52,494 nt of DNA from Patescibacteria group bacterium. GTDB lineage: Bacteria; Patescibacteriota; Minisyncoccia; UBA6257; 02-FULL-45-10c. This document shows positions 1-8,016 of the stretch, one piece after another (the first letter of the stretch is position 1; each line of letters starts with the position of its first letter). The stretch lies in contig JAHILT010000017.1 in NCBI GenBank assembly GCA_018896875.1, positions 1 to 52,494 of the forward strand. The letters run 5' to 3'. The notes under the pieces were generated by a model. The model searched no databases. It saw only the letters and a list, made by a program, of their open reading frames with translations, and was not told the DNA's origin. The translations under genes were made by a program, and so were the position numbers.

Positions 1-119
1 AAATTATTTTTTTGCGACTTATTCATTAATTTTATAGCATTTAAATATTTATATATTATCAGTCTTTGTTATGTGGGGGATTCATTTATTATTTTGATTA
101 TACCATTTTATAAATTTCC

Positions 120-989
120 CTACATTCTTTCCGCTAAACTCTTAAAACCAAGCTCTTCAAAATACTTTTTTAACTCCTCCTTATTAAAACCATCAAATTT
201 AGCGTCGTTTAAAGAAATTCCTAGGGGATAATCTCGTTTTATAGTAGCTAATTTTTTAGACAAAAATGCATTATCTTCTGATTGTACTAATTTTTCTTTC
301 AAAGTTTTACTAGGAATTAATTCAATATTTTCATAAATTCCTTCAATTGTCCTAAACTCTAAAATAAGCCCACTTGCTGTTTTGGAACCAACACCTCTTA
401 CTCCTGGAATATTATCAGAAGAATCACCCATTAAAGCCTTATAATCTACTAATTGCTCAGGAGAAAATCCATAGTCTTGTAAAAATAAAGACTCATTATA
501 AGTTATAGTTTTACTTACTCCTGTCCTCAACATTTCCACTACAACCTTATCTTTATCAATCAGCTGTAAATTATCTTTGTCTCCAGAAAATATAACTATT
601 TTCCCTTCAGCAAAATCGATATCTTGTTTAAATTTTTCAGCCAAAATACCGATAATGTCATCTGCTTCTAATCCAGCCTTCTCCACGACCTTAACTCCGA
701 ACCTATCAAAAACTTCATGAGATTTAATTATTTGCGAAATTAATTCATCTACCGCTGGTTTCCTATGAGCCTTATATTCTTTAAACATTTCCTTTCTAAA
801 GGTTGGCTCTGGGCGATCAAAAGCTGCCACTATATAAGCTGGATTATGATCACGCAAAATCTTAAGAAGCATTGTGCAAAGACCATAAACAGCATTAACA
901 GGCTCTCCCCTTAATGAAGTTAAAGTAGGCAAGGCATGAAAAGACCTATGAATTAAAGAATTTGCGTCTATTAAAAGAAATTTATTCAT
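120..989 (-). CDS. 5'-3' exonuclease (Pol I N-terminal domain type)
   Basis: Stand-alone flap/5'-3' exonuclease expected to remove RNA primers and 5' flaps in replication and repair. The 289 residues match the N-terminal nuclease domain of DNA polymerase I and no polymerase domain follows. Visible family motifs are the N-terminal metal-binding 'LIDANS' (about residues 6-11), 'EADDIIG' (about 105-111), 'SGDKDNLQLI' (about 134-143) and 'GDSSDNIPG' followed by the helix-hairpin-helix 'GVRGVGSKTA' (about 188-205). The acidic residues for two-metal catalysis are all present. Its ATG overlaps the TGA stop of the upstream tsaE gene by four bases, so the two are probably translationally coupled. Confidence in family is high; a separate polymerase partner is not in the window. 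Confidence 0.95.
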   Translation of the reverse strand: MNKFLLIDANSLIHRSFHALPTLTSLRGEPVNAVYGLCTMLLKILRDHNPAYIVAAFDRPEPTFRKEMFKEYKAHRKPAVDELISQIIKSHEVFDRFGVKVVEKAGLEADDIIGILAEKFKQDIDFAEGKIVIFSGDKDNLQLIDKDKVVVEMLRTGVSKTITYNESLFLQDYGFSPEQLVDYKALMGDSSDNIPGVRGVGSKTASGLILEFRTIEGIYENIELIPSKTLKEKLVQSEDNAFLSKKLATIKRDYPLGISLNDAKFDGFNKEELKKYFEELGFKSLAERM

Positions 990-1438
990 AATATGTTTAT
1001 TATACGCTCTTTTTCATTTTCTCCATGTTTAAAATCAATCCAAACAGTATTTTTTGGCAAAATCTTTTTTATTTTTTCTGGCCATTCAATTAAAACAATA
1101 TTTCTAGATTTGCCAGCTAGCGGATTAATTATTTTTTTAAACCCTAAGTCTACAATTTCTTTTGATTTCTGAATTCTGTATAAATCAAAATGATATACAA
1201 AATAGTCTTTATCTTTAATCTTATATTTGCGATAAATCACGAATGTAGGACTAGGAATATGACTTTTTACACCAAGAGCCTTAATAAATCCTTGAACAAA
1301 AGCCGTCTTGCCAGACCCTAATTCTCCAGAAAGAGCAATCACAATAGTCTTTTGAGAACAAATTGTCTCTTTCAATACTACTTTCGAAAACTCTGTCGCT
1401 AATTTTTGAGTTTGAATTTTTGATTTAGATAAAAACAT
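986..1438 (-). CDS. tsaE: tRNA threonylcarbamoyladenosine biosynthesis ATPase TsaE
   Basis: P-loop ATPase that works with TsaB and TsaD to make the t6A37 modification of tRNAs reading ANN codons; cytoplasmic. The Walker A motif 'GELGSGKT' lies near residue 38-45, followed by the family segments 'SPTFVIYRKY' and 'HFDLYRI' and a late 'LIEWPEK'. At 150 residues the length is normal for TsaE. It ends in TGA, overlapping the ATG of the exonuclease gene downstream (ATGA), and begins shortly after the lamin-tail gene ends. The use of TGA as a stop here argues against the UGA-glycine code known from Gracilibacteria and SR1. Confidence 0.95.
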   Translation of the reverse strand: MFLSKSKIQTQKLATEFSKVVLKETICSQKTIVIALSGELGSGKTAFVQGFIKALGVKSHIPSPTFVIYRKYKIKDKDYFVYHFDLYRIQKSKEIVDLGFKKIINPLAGKSRNIVLIEWPEKIKKILPKNTVWIDFKHGENEKERIINIL

Positions 1439-1456
1439 AATCAGAACAAATTATTA

Positions 1457-1939
1457 TTAAAATAAATTCTCGCCTCTTTTCTTTTCTAATTGCAGAATAA
1501 CATAAACCATTGTTAATCCTAAAATAAAAGCTATTAGAAAATCCGTAAAAAACACCATCTTTATAGGTCTTAATACTTCTTGATTTAAAACCCCAACACT
1601 TTCAAAATCCTTCCTATAAGTCTCTATTTTTTGATTCATTATAATTCTTCCTTCTTCGGCCTTCCCATTATAAATTAATTCATCAATTAATTTGCCTTCT
1701 GAATTAAAAAGAAAAATTTCTTCTCCATTGTTATTCAAAATAATCTTTGTTTTTGAATAAAATAAAATTATTTCTTCTTTTGACTTAATTTCACCACTTA
1801 AACTAAAAACTTTATCGGAAGTGTCTTTAATTTTCCATCCTGATAAATTAACAGTGTTGTCTGTATCATTTAAAATTTTAATATATTCGCCTTCTTTGTC
1901 CAATCCGACCGGATTGGGTAAAAATTCTTTAATTATCAT
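1457..1939 (-). CDS. Lamin-tail-domain (LTD) protein with C-terminal membrane anchor
   Basis: The first 90 or so residues read as a lamin-tail (LTD) beta-sandwich: 'MIIKEFLPNP' start, 'EYIKILNDTDNTVNLSGWKI' and an 'EEIFLFNSEGKLID' strand pair. There is no signal peptide at the N-terminus, but a single hydrophobic helix near residues 132-152 is followed by a basic tail (EKKRGENLF), so the protein is probably held in the membrane. LTD domains are common in exported CPR proteins and may act as binding or adhesion modules; the function here is unknown. The start overlaps the end of the DUF763 gene by 11 bases, indicating one transcript. The absence of an N-terminal signal is slightly odd for an LTD protein. 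Confidence 0.75.
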   Translation of the reverse strand: MIIKEFLPNPVGLDKEGEYIKILNDTDNTVNLSGWKIKDTSDKVFSLSGEIKSKEEIILFYSKTKIILNNNGEEIFLFNSEGKLIDELIYNGKAEEGRIIMNQKIETYRKDFESVGVLNQEVLRPIKMVFFTDFLIAFILGLTMVYVILQLEKKRGENLF

Positions 1940-3305
1940 TATTTAATTTTTTAATGATTTTATTTTTTTCTAAATTTCCAATTTTAGTTTTCTTAACAAA
2001 AGTTTTCATTTTTTCAATTGTAAAATCATAAGTAGAACAATCAACTGGATACGGTGTAGAATCTTTTCCTCCATGAGCAAAACTATAACGAGCTGGATCT
2101 TCATAAGACGGATTAGCGCCATAAATTACTTCTCCTACTAATGCCAAGGCGCGCATTGTTTTTGGTCCAACTCCTTGTAAAGAAAGTAAATTTTCATAAT
2201 TTTCCGGCTTAGCATCGCATGCTTTCCATAAAATTTTTTCCAAATATTTACTTTTGCTAAAATCTTCTTTAATAGCTGGATGTGTTTTAAATTCTGTATT
2301 TTCTAAATTAAGTAATGTTAACTGATTTTTATTAATTTTAAACTTAGCCATTTGGCTTAAACTAGAGCTATGTTTGCGAAGTAATTGAATATCTTTTATT
2401 AATGTTTTATAACCACCACCAACTAAATCTGTGCTTAACTTTCTAGTCTTATCGCTTTCTTTAGCAACTAAATTTAAAACTGTTTCAGAATTCTCTCCAC
2501 CAACCTGCGAAATTCCCGAATGTGGCTCACACACAAAGTCAAATTCCTTTGACTTTGTCGCAAATTTCGCTGACTTTAAGCTGACTTCACTGACAATATT
2601 ATGTCCGCATTGGTTGTTTTTAGTCTGCGTAGTCCGCATATAGTCTGCGTTAGTCTGTGCCTGGGAGGAATACCAATGATATCTCCTAGCTGTTTGATTT
2701 TCTAAATTCATTCCTTGTTGAACAACTGCCCATGAACCACTAGTTAAAAGTTTGTCATTGCGAGGAGTCTGCGACGTGGCAATCTCATCGAATCTAGATT
2801 GCTTCGCTTTACTCGCAATGACAGATGATTTATTTTTATTTCCAAGCGAGAAAAAGAAAGAATGATGATAAATAGAATAATTGTCTTGTACTAAAGAACT
2901 ATCCACCTTAGCACTCATTTTGGAATTATAAATTAAAGCATTAGTTCTTTTTTCATTAAGACCTAATCTGTTTCCCCAGTTGGTAATTTCACTAGGAACC
3001 TTTAATGAAGTCTTGCCTTTTCCTCCACAAATAAAAATTCCTAACTCACGCTCTCGTCCACGGATAGCTTCTTTAAGAGCAGCCGTGAGAATAGTCGTAA
3101 GCCCAGAAGCATTCCAATCAAAAGCCAAAACTGTTCCTAAGGATTGAAACCAAACAGGATCAGCAATTCTTTTCACAAACTCGTCCGGACCCTCTTCGGC
3201 AATAATCACTTCCATCATTTCCCTACCTAAAAACACCATCCTATCAAAAAGCCATTTAGGACATTTCCCATAGTCAAGCGTGAACGTCGCAATACCTCTG
3301 TGCAT
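1929..3305 (-). CDS. DUF763 domain protein carrying in-frame insertions
   Basis: Clear DUF763 family member: the opening 'MHRGIATFTLDYGKCPKWLF' and conserved stretches 'FICGGKGKTS', 'YHHSFFFS', 'WAVVQQGMN', 'ARRYHW', 'CEPHSGI', 'LLSLQGVGPKTMRALAL' and 'DPARYSFAHGGKD' are all in order. The 'LQGVGPKT' segment is a helix-hairpin-helix, suggesting DNA binding, but the biochemical role of the family is not known to me. Two stretches look foreign: residues about 161-184 are encoded by a 69-bp palindromic element, and about 55 residues lie between 'ARRYHW' and 'CEPHSGI', blocks that I recall as close together in the family. Both keep the frame. It is the first gene of the minus-strand run leading to tsaE and the exonuclease. 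Confidence 0.85.
   Translation of the reverse strand: MHRGIATFTLDYGKCPKWLFDRMVFLGREMMEVIIAEEGPDEFVKRIADPVWFQSLGTVLAFDWNASGLTTILTAALKEAIRGRERELGIFICGGKGKTSLKVPSEITNWGNRLGLNEKRTNALIYNSKMSAKVDSSLVQDNYSIYHHSFFFSLGNKNKSSVIASKAKQSRFDEIATSQTPRNDKLLTSGSWAVVQQGMNLENQTARRYHWYSSQAQTNADYMRTTQTKNNQCGHNIVSEVSLKSAKFATKSKEFDFVCEPHSGISQVGGENSETVLNLVAKESDKTRKLSTDLVGGGYKTLIKDIQLLRKHSSSLSQMAKFKINKNQLTLLNLENTEFKTHPAIKEDFSKSKYLEKILWKACDAKPENYENLLSLQGVGPKTMRALALVGEVIYGANPSYEDPARYSFAHGGKDSTPYPVDCSTYDFTIEKMKTFVKKTKIGNLEKNKIIKKLNNDN
2754..2822. repeat. 69-bp palindromic element inside DUF763 gene
   Basis: Bounded by an 11-bp perfect inverted repeat (gtcattgcgag / ctcgcaatgac) with further internal complementarity. 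The element is exactly 69 bp, 23 codons, so the host frame is kept. Translated it gives 'SVIASKAKQS...TPRNDK', a string I recognise as a frequently mis-annotated translation of a dispersed palindromic repeat in many bacterial genomes. Here it lies between two conserved blocks of the host protein. Confidence 0.85.
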
Positions 3306-3676
3306 AAAAATATATTTTTATAGTTAATAAATTATAATCTAAAGTAAACCCCCTCACCTATCAAAGTAAATACTTATTGCCATAAACCAGCTGTTAAATA
3401 AAAAGAATATTACAATTTACTTTATAAATAATAGGTGTGGGGGTGAATGTTGCTATATCTCGTTGCATAATAGTAGTTAGCCACTAGCGATTAGCGACTA
3501 GTAAATCAATATACTAAAATTCTAACACCACTAAATAAAAATACGAGTTTTTTAGCTTATATTTGTTTTCAATTATACCCTAAAATATTCGCCTTAAGCG
3601 AATATTCATTCGGACGAACAATATATTCCCAACGCCTCAATTTATGAGGCGTTGGGAATTTACGTGTTTTATTTAA
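3306..3676. other. Gene-free region with several hairpins
   Basis: No convincing gene. It holds an imperfect inverted repeat (about 3348-3361 with 3431-3444, core CCCCTCACC / GGTGTGGGG), a copy of the dispersed 'ctagtggctagt' family (about 3472-3503), a hairpin at 3584-3606 (AATATTCGC / GCGAATATT) and a perfect 15-bp-stem hairpin at 3625-3659 (ATTCCCAACGCCTCA and its complement). The last two lie just upstream of the palindrome and promoter of the 43-residue gene. None has the T-run of an intrinsic terminator. Confidence 0.6.
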
Positions 3677-3690
3677 TCTCACGCGTGAGA
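3677..3690. promoter_or_regulatory. TCTCACGCGTGAGA palindrome (possible operator)
   Basis: Perfect 14-bp palindrome identical to the core of four long palindromes near the TrpR-like gene at 45.0-45.7 kb. It lies about 34 bp upstream of the -35 box of the 43-residue gene's promoter. The flanks here are not symmetric, unlike the 45-kb copies. Reading it as an operator or activator site is an inference. Confidence 0.5.
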
Positions 3691-3723
3691 CCAAAAGTTT
3701 AAAAAAATAGCTCGATAATTTTT

Positions 3724-3752
3724 TTGACAATTTTAATAATTAGTGCTAATAT
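3724..3752 (+). promoter_or_regulatory. Consensus promoter for the 43-residue gene
   Basis: TTGACA (3724-3729), 17-bp spacer, TAATAT (3747-3752) with an extended -10 TGC immediately upstream. The layout and much of the surrounding sequence are repeated at 5586-5614. Confidence 0.8.
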
Positions 3753-3814
3753 ATTAAATATTAAGGCTAAGAACCTTGAAAATTGAATAAAATCTAGAAA
3801 AAGGAGGTGAAAAG

Positions 3815-3946
3815 ATGAAAAACTTAGACATTACTTATTACAATGGTCTTGATGATGACGATGATGATGAAATGACCGAAGACCCATACGATGAAGATTC
3901 GGGTCCAGACAGCTCATCAACAACCGTCGGAAAAGACCCTGGATAA
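3815..3946 (+). CDS. Acidic 43-residue peptide, unknown function
   Basis: Small gene with a consensus promoter, a strong Shine-Dalgarno site (AAGGAGGTG, about 6 bases before the ATG) and a matching terminator right after the stop, so expression is well supported although no family is recognised. The peptide begins MKNLDITYYNGL, continues with six aspartates in a row and further Asp/Glu, and ends in a Ser/Thr/Gly-rich tail (SSSTTVGKDPG). There is no signal peptide and no cysteine. Its leader is nearly the same as that of the beta-barrel-like gene at 5672, suggesting co-regulation. It could be a regulatory peptide, a nucleic-acid mimic or a toxin/antitoxin partner; nothing in the sequence decides. 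Confidence 0.7.
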   Translation: MKNLDITYYNGLDDDDDDEMTEDPYDEDSGPDSSSTTVGKDPG

Positions 3947-3955
3947 TAAGATAAC

Positions 3956-4003
3956 AAAAAAAGCGGAGAAATATTAATTAAATTTTAATTCTCCGCTTTT
4001 TTA
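3956..4003 (+). terminator. Intrinsic terminator after the 43-residue gene
   Basis: Stem AAAAGCGGAGAA / TTCTCCGCTTTT with an AT-rich loop and a T-run, starting about 10 bases after the stop codon. The A-run on the 5' side also lets it work for the M16 peptidase gene on the other strand. Confidence 0.85.
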
Positions 4004-4105
4004 TTTACCTCATGACTTTTTAAAAAAAATTGTCATTATACCAACTTGTGCTACTGGTCGAAAACACATGAATTTATTTCTAATATTATAATATTATTAG
4101 CAAAA

Positions 4106-5332
4106 TTATTCTTTTGGCATTAAAACATTCAAATATAAATTATCTTCATTGAAATATTTATCAATTAGTAATTTAATTTTATCCAAACTTATCGCCTCTA
4201 TTCTCCGTCTAGCCTCTTCATATCCCATCGGCTTTCCTAAATAAACCATATCTTTTGAAGCCTTGATAACAGTGTTAAACGGACTCTCAAATGCAAAGGA
4301 TAAACTGCCGATAGCTCTCTGTTTGGTATGATTAAATCTATTCTTATTTTGTTTGGTTTTTTCTATAATATCTAGAACAATTTTCCTAATTTCATTATAA
4401 TCTTTAAAGCTTGTACTCATAGAAATAGAGAATAATCCTTGATCAATTCCGACATTATAAGAAGAATTAATAGAATAAACTAAATTCCTTTTTACTCGGA
4501 ATTCCTGGAATAATGGCGACGCCATTCCACTAGACAACATATCAGATAAAAAATATAAAGCTATTTTATCTTCTAAGGATGGAGGTTGAATAAAAAAACT
4601 CAATCTAATCTTCATCTGCTTAAAATCTTTTATATTAATAAATTCTTTTTGAATAGGTCTAGAAAATTCATTAGAAATTAAGGAATGCTCAACATTATTT
4701 GTATATTGAAAATGTTGATTAAAAATATTTACAACTTTATCGCAATCAATATTACCAACAACAAAAAAGACATAATTATTTACTCCATAAAATTTTTTAT
4801 GAAAATTAATTAAATCCACTACGCTTAGATTTTGAATACTTTCTTCTGTGCCTAAAACTGAATGAGCCATAGGATGATTGCCAAAAAGATTTTTATAAGA
4901 TAACCTCCAGAAATAACTATCTGGATTATCATTACTTTTGTTAATCTCCTCAAAAATAACCTTTTTTTCAGCAACTAAATCACTTTCTCTAAGTAAGGGT
5001 TTTTCAAGAATTTCATATAACCAATTAACTGATCTTTCTAATTCATAATCTGGAAGTTTATTCCAGAAAAATGTTCTATCCTTACTAGTAGAAGCATTTT
5101 TAAATCCACCAACCTCTTCAATATAGCTTGATAAAGAAAGTGGATTAGGAAAATTTTTAGTTCCTTTAAATGGCATATGCTCTAAGGCGTGAGCAATACC
5201 AAAATTTTTTTCTAATAATTCATCTCTGGAACCAACTCTAATTAACGCTCCACAAACAACTGATTTTAAACTATTCATGGGCATCATATAAAGAGATGCT
5301 CCGTTTTTCATTTTGGTTTCAATAAATTCCAT
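4106..5332 (-). CDS. M16 family zinc metallopeptidase
   Basis: Insulinase/pitrilysin-type peptidase of the mitochondrial-processing-peptidase/PqqL subclass. The inverted zinc motif HxxEH is H48-A-L-E51-H52, and the third ligand is probably E128 in 'VIFEEINKSNDNP', at the usual distance. A second, non-catalytic M16C-like half follows ('NYVFFVVGNID' and 'YSINSSYNVGIDQGLFSI', the latter with the typical R/Y substrate-binding region). At 408 residues it is the normal single-chain length. There is no signal peptide, so it is probably cytoplasmic. It is monocistronic, lying between two plus-strand accessory genes. Confidence 0.93.
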   Translation of the reverse strand: MEFIETKMKNGASLYMMPMNSLKSVVCGALIRVGSRDELLEKNFGIAHALEHMPFKGTKNFPNPLSLSSYIEEVGGFKNASTSKDRTFFWNKLPDYELERSVNWLYEILEKPLLRESDLVAEKKVIFEEINKSNDNPDSYFWRLSYKNLFGNHPMAHSVLGTEESIQNLSVVDLINFHKKFYGVNNYVFFVVGNIDCDKVVNIFNQHFQYTNNVEHSLISNEFSRPIQKEFINIKDFKQMKIRLSFFIQPPSLEDKIALYFLSDMLSSGMASPLFQEFRVKRNLVYSINSSYNVGIDQGLFSISMSTSFKDYNEIRKIVLDIIEKTKQNKNRFNHTKQRAIGSLSFAFESPFNTVIKASKDMVYLGKPMGYEEARRRIEAISLDKIKLLIDKYFNEDNLYLNVLMPKE

Positions 5333-5456
5333 AAAAAAATTATAACATAGATTTTGAAAAAAATTATCAAAAAAATAAATAACAAAAATTTAATATATTC
5401 CTAATAGCTCGCATATTGAGCCGTTAAAAATTTATGTATTTTGATGGTTTTCCTTT

Positions 5457-5527
5457 GGTTTTACGCGTGAGACCAGCGGAGTTTAAATATATTGACTTCG
5501 TATGAACGACCTCCGAGGTCGTTCATA
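5457..5527. promoter_or_regulatory. Degenerate palindrome copy plus hairpin upstream of 5672 gene
   Basis: GGTTTTACGCGTGAGACC (5457-5474) matches the GGTCTCACGCGTGAGACC motif with two changes in the left half, and is followed by a perfect hairpin TATGAACGACCTC / GAGGTCGTTCATA (5501-5527). The order palindrome, hairpin, promoter only loosely mirrors the 3.6-kb region, where the hairpin precedes the palindrome. Confidence 0.45.
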
Positions 5528-5585
5528 TATGTGCTTGCTCCTGTGTGGCGGAGCAACGAAATTAAAAAAATAGCTCAATACTTTT

Positions 5586-5614
5586 TTGACAATTTAGATA
5601 ATTAATGCTAACAT
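5586..5614 (+). promoter_or_regulatory. Consensus promoter for beta-barrel-like gene
   Basis: TTGACA (5586-5591), 17-bp spacer, TAACAT (5609-5614) with TGC just before the -10. From about 5565 to the start codon the sequence parallels 3701-3814, including the 'attgaataaaatct' stretch ahead of the ribosome binding site. Confidence 0.8.
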
Positions 5615-5671
5615 ATTAGGTATTAAGGTTGAGAACTTTAAAAATTGAATAAAATCTGAAAGGAGGAAATT

Positions 5672-6373
5672 ATGAAAAGAATATTTGGGGTTATCGCCGT
5701 GGCGATTATTTTCTGGTCAGTCTTTATTTTATTGGTTAATGCTCAAGAGGTTGTATCCACCGATACCAATAAGGTTGAAATTAAAAACCTTATTACGTCC
5801 ACGGATACTCTTGGAACAGAACAAATTGTCATTTCAAATCCAAAATTCAGTGTTTCGATAGGATTGGGAAATGGCTACAACATAAAAGAAAAGGACTTCG
5901 GAAAGCTTGGTTATGATAATAGCCCTGTTTCTTCAATTAGAGTTGGATATTCTCCTTGGAAATACATAGAGATAGAAGGAGAAAGTTCTAAGGCTAGCAG
6001 TTTTACAGATAATAGAGAAAACGCTAGCTGGATAGTTGAAAATAAATTCAGTATAACCACATTAACTCTGAACCTTAAAATTGGACTGCCGATAAGAATA
6101 GGAAAGGTATCTTTTGAACCTTATATTACTAAAGGAGTCGGCACAGCAAAATCAAAATATGTTCATAGGTTTAAGGGGTGGTACGAAAGAAATGATTCTT
6201 ATTCTTCCTCTAAGAAGTGTTCAAAAATAGGCGGGGGTATTGAAGTTAAGTTATATAAAGACCTCTTTCTATTTTATGAAATTACTCATTGGAAATGGAA
6301 GATAAACGTTGATGAAAAAGATTATTTATTCACTCATTCAGCAACTTTGATTGGGTTGAGTAAAAAATTCTAA
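5672..6373 (+). CDS. Exported beta-barrel-like protein
   Basis: 233 residues with a clear signal peptide (MKRIFGVIAVAIIFW...LLVNAQ, cleavage after AQ about residue 25). The mature part alternates polar and hydrophobic residues in glycine- and aromatic-rich strands ('FSVSIGLGNGYNI', 'SSIRVGYSPWKYIEIEG', 'ITTLTLNLKIGLPI', 'KIGGGIEVKLYKDLFLFYEI') and ends 'SATLIGLSKKF' with a C-terminal phenylalanine, the classical end of outer-membrane barrels such as OmpA/OprF. It has a good Shine-Dalgarno site (AAAGGAGG) and its own promoter and terminator. CPR bacteria are thought to lack a typical outer membrane, so the fold assignment is surprising; a soluble or surface-layer beta-protein is the alternative. 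Confidence 0.65.
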   Translation: MKRIFGVIAVAIIFWSVFILLVNAQEVVSTDTNKVEIKNLITSTDTLGTEQIVISNPKFSVSIGLGNGYNIKEKDFGKLGYDNSPVSSIRVGYSPWKYIEIEGESSKASSFTDNRENASWIVENKFSITTLTLNLKIGLPIRIGKVSFEPYITKGVGTAKSKYVHRFKGWYERNDSYSSSKKCSKIGGGIEVKLYKDLFLFYEITHWKWKINVDEKDYLFTHSATLIGLSKKF

Positions 6374-6381
6374 AACAACAA

Positions 6382-6413
6382 AAAACCCGCGTTTTTTCAA
6401 AAACGCGGGTTTT
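6382..6413. terminator. Bidirectional terminator
   Basis: Perfect stem AAAACCCGCGTTTTT / AAAAACGCGGGTTTT with A and T runs on both sides, lying between convergent genes, so it can serve both strands. Confidence 0.9.
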
Positions 6414-6430
6414 CTATTTTAGAATTAAAT

Positions 6431-8008
6431 TTATTTACACTTATGATCCTCACACCCCTTCCATTTACATTCTCCACAAGGCCAATCATTACCACAAGCA
6501 TCAGTTATATCCCCACATTCCCAATTATTATTACTACATTTTTGATCAACCCAAGCTTGATTACAAGTAGATATATTAGGGACGCATATATTGCTAAGAC
6601 ACATAAAACCATCTGTATATGAACAAGAATAAGTACCTTGCGCTGATCGCTCGGGTTTATTCAAACAATTTTCGGCTGTTTGTGTAAATATACCGCATCG
6701 CGTTGCTGGGTCTGGTTTCCAGTCAGGAGTACAAATTCCCTCTATAATTTGAGTAGTGCCACAATTATCTGTCATAACTTGCTTACCATAAATCTGCGAA
6801 GCAGTAACTGTTTCTGGGGCAAACGGTTCCCATTCTCGAGAAACACAACTTACATCAATACTATTTTCAGTTATTTCAGTCCATTTTTCTTCACCATTTT
6901 CCATTTTTGTAATCGCAAAATTATATTTTCCTTTTTCTATATCAATTAAATTACATTGTTGAGGAAGAAGTTCACCATTTTCATCTCTACCATTTATCCA
7001 GCCTTCTTCTGAATCATAACTGTGAATAGTAAAACAATAAATCTTCTCTCCATCTTCTTTCATTAACATTAATTGAGCCCCAATTAAAGAATTAGAACTA
7101 TTAATTTTAGTTATTGAAATAAACCCATTATTTCCAGCCAATGATGGAGCACCTATGGTTAAATCTTCTGCTGTCGGAGGCATGATTCTAAATAAAGGAC
7201 TTTTTGAGCCAGAAAGCATAGTCATTTGACCATCAGGATTAGTAACTCTAATATCCCAATCGCCATATACTGTATCATCAAGAGGGCAAGCGCCTGTAAG
7301 GGTATGTCCATCATTACTAACAATAAAAGTATTTTCTCCATTTTGATTCTCGCAACGAATTTCTCTAATATCCACATCAGGATTATTATTTATCAAATCA
7401 ACTATTGCCTCTTGAATAAAGCCAGCCCCAGTTAGAGTGATAGGATAAAGATTTGTCGCCCCTTTTACAAAAGAATTATAATTTTCTCCTTCAAAACTTA
7501 TCCAACCAACACTTTCACTCCAAGCATAACCAGAAATACTGCCACTACTATGAACTCTTGCACCATATTTAATATCATCTTCAAGATCATCATTAAATAA
7601 ATGTATCCAACTATTATCAATTAAAATTTTCGCCCAACCAGTCAAAGGCATTGCGTTAGTAAATTGCTTATTCCAATCATTTATTCTAGCTTCACATTCA
7701 CCAAAAGGACAATTATCTAAATCAGATTGGTCAAAACTTATCCACCCCATTCTTTCGCTCCAAGCATAACCAGATAAAACACCATCATTATCAGCTACTA
7801 CTTTATAATTAGAAGCTTCGCAATGCTGACTATTCTCACAATTAAAACTAATCCAACCAATATTGTTGTTCCAACCATAGCCAACTAATTCATTGTCTAA
7901 AATCTCGCCTTCCTGACTTCTAGATATATTTGAATAAAAAACAAACGAATAGGAAATTAGTCCCAAGAAAATAATAAAAAATATTATTAAATGTATCCTT
8001 TTGGTCAT
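6431..8008 (-). CDS. Large exported protein with GYAWSExxGWISF repeats
   Basis: 525 residues with an N-terminal hydrophobic signal/anchor (about residues 5-27) followed by three or four copies of a repeat with core 'GYAWSErxGWISF' ('VGYGWNNNIGWISFNC', 'SGYAWSERMGWISFD', a weaker 'TGWAKILIDNSWIHLF', 'SGYAWSESVGWISFEG'). This repeat is a hallmark of exported CPR proteins of unknown role. The middle has IPT/Ig-like strands ('PITLTGAGFIQEAIVDLINN'). The C-terminal 110 or so residues are cysteine-rich ('CSNNNWECGDITDACGNDWP' followed by more Cys pairs), suggesting disulfides or metal binding outside the membrane. It is the last of three minus-strand genes for exported or membrane proteins (from 9395), likely one transcript; it may be a surface adhesin. 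Confidence 0.8.
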   Translation of the reverse strand: MTKRIHLIIFFIIFLGLISYSFVFYSNISRSQEGEILDNELVGYGWNNNIGWISFNCENSQHCEASNYKVVADNDGVLSGYAWSERMGWISFDQSDLDNCPFGECEARINDWNKQFTNAMPLTGWAKILIDNSWIHLFNDDLEDDIKYGARVHSSGSISGYAWSESVGWISFEGENYNSFVKGATNLYPITLTGAGFIQEAIVDLINNNPDVDIREIRCENQNGENTFIVSNDGHTLTGACPLDDTVYGDWDIRVTNPDGQMTMLSGSKSPLFRIMPPTAEDLTIGAPSLAGNNGFISITKINSSNSLIGAQLMLMKEDGEKIYCFTIHSYDSEEGWINGRDENGELLPQQCNLIDIEKGKYNFAITKMENGEEKWTEITENSIDVSCVSREWEPFAPETVTASQIYGKQVMTDNCGTTQIIEGICTPDWKPDPATRCGIFTQTAENCLNKPERSAQGTYSCSYTDGFMCLSNICVPNISTCNQAWVDQKCSNNNWECGDITDACGNDWPCGECKWKGCEDHKCK

Positions 8009-8016
8009 TTATTTAA

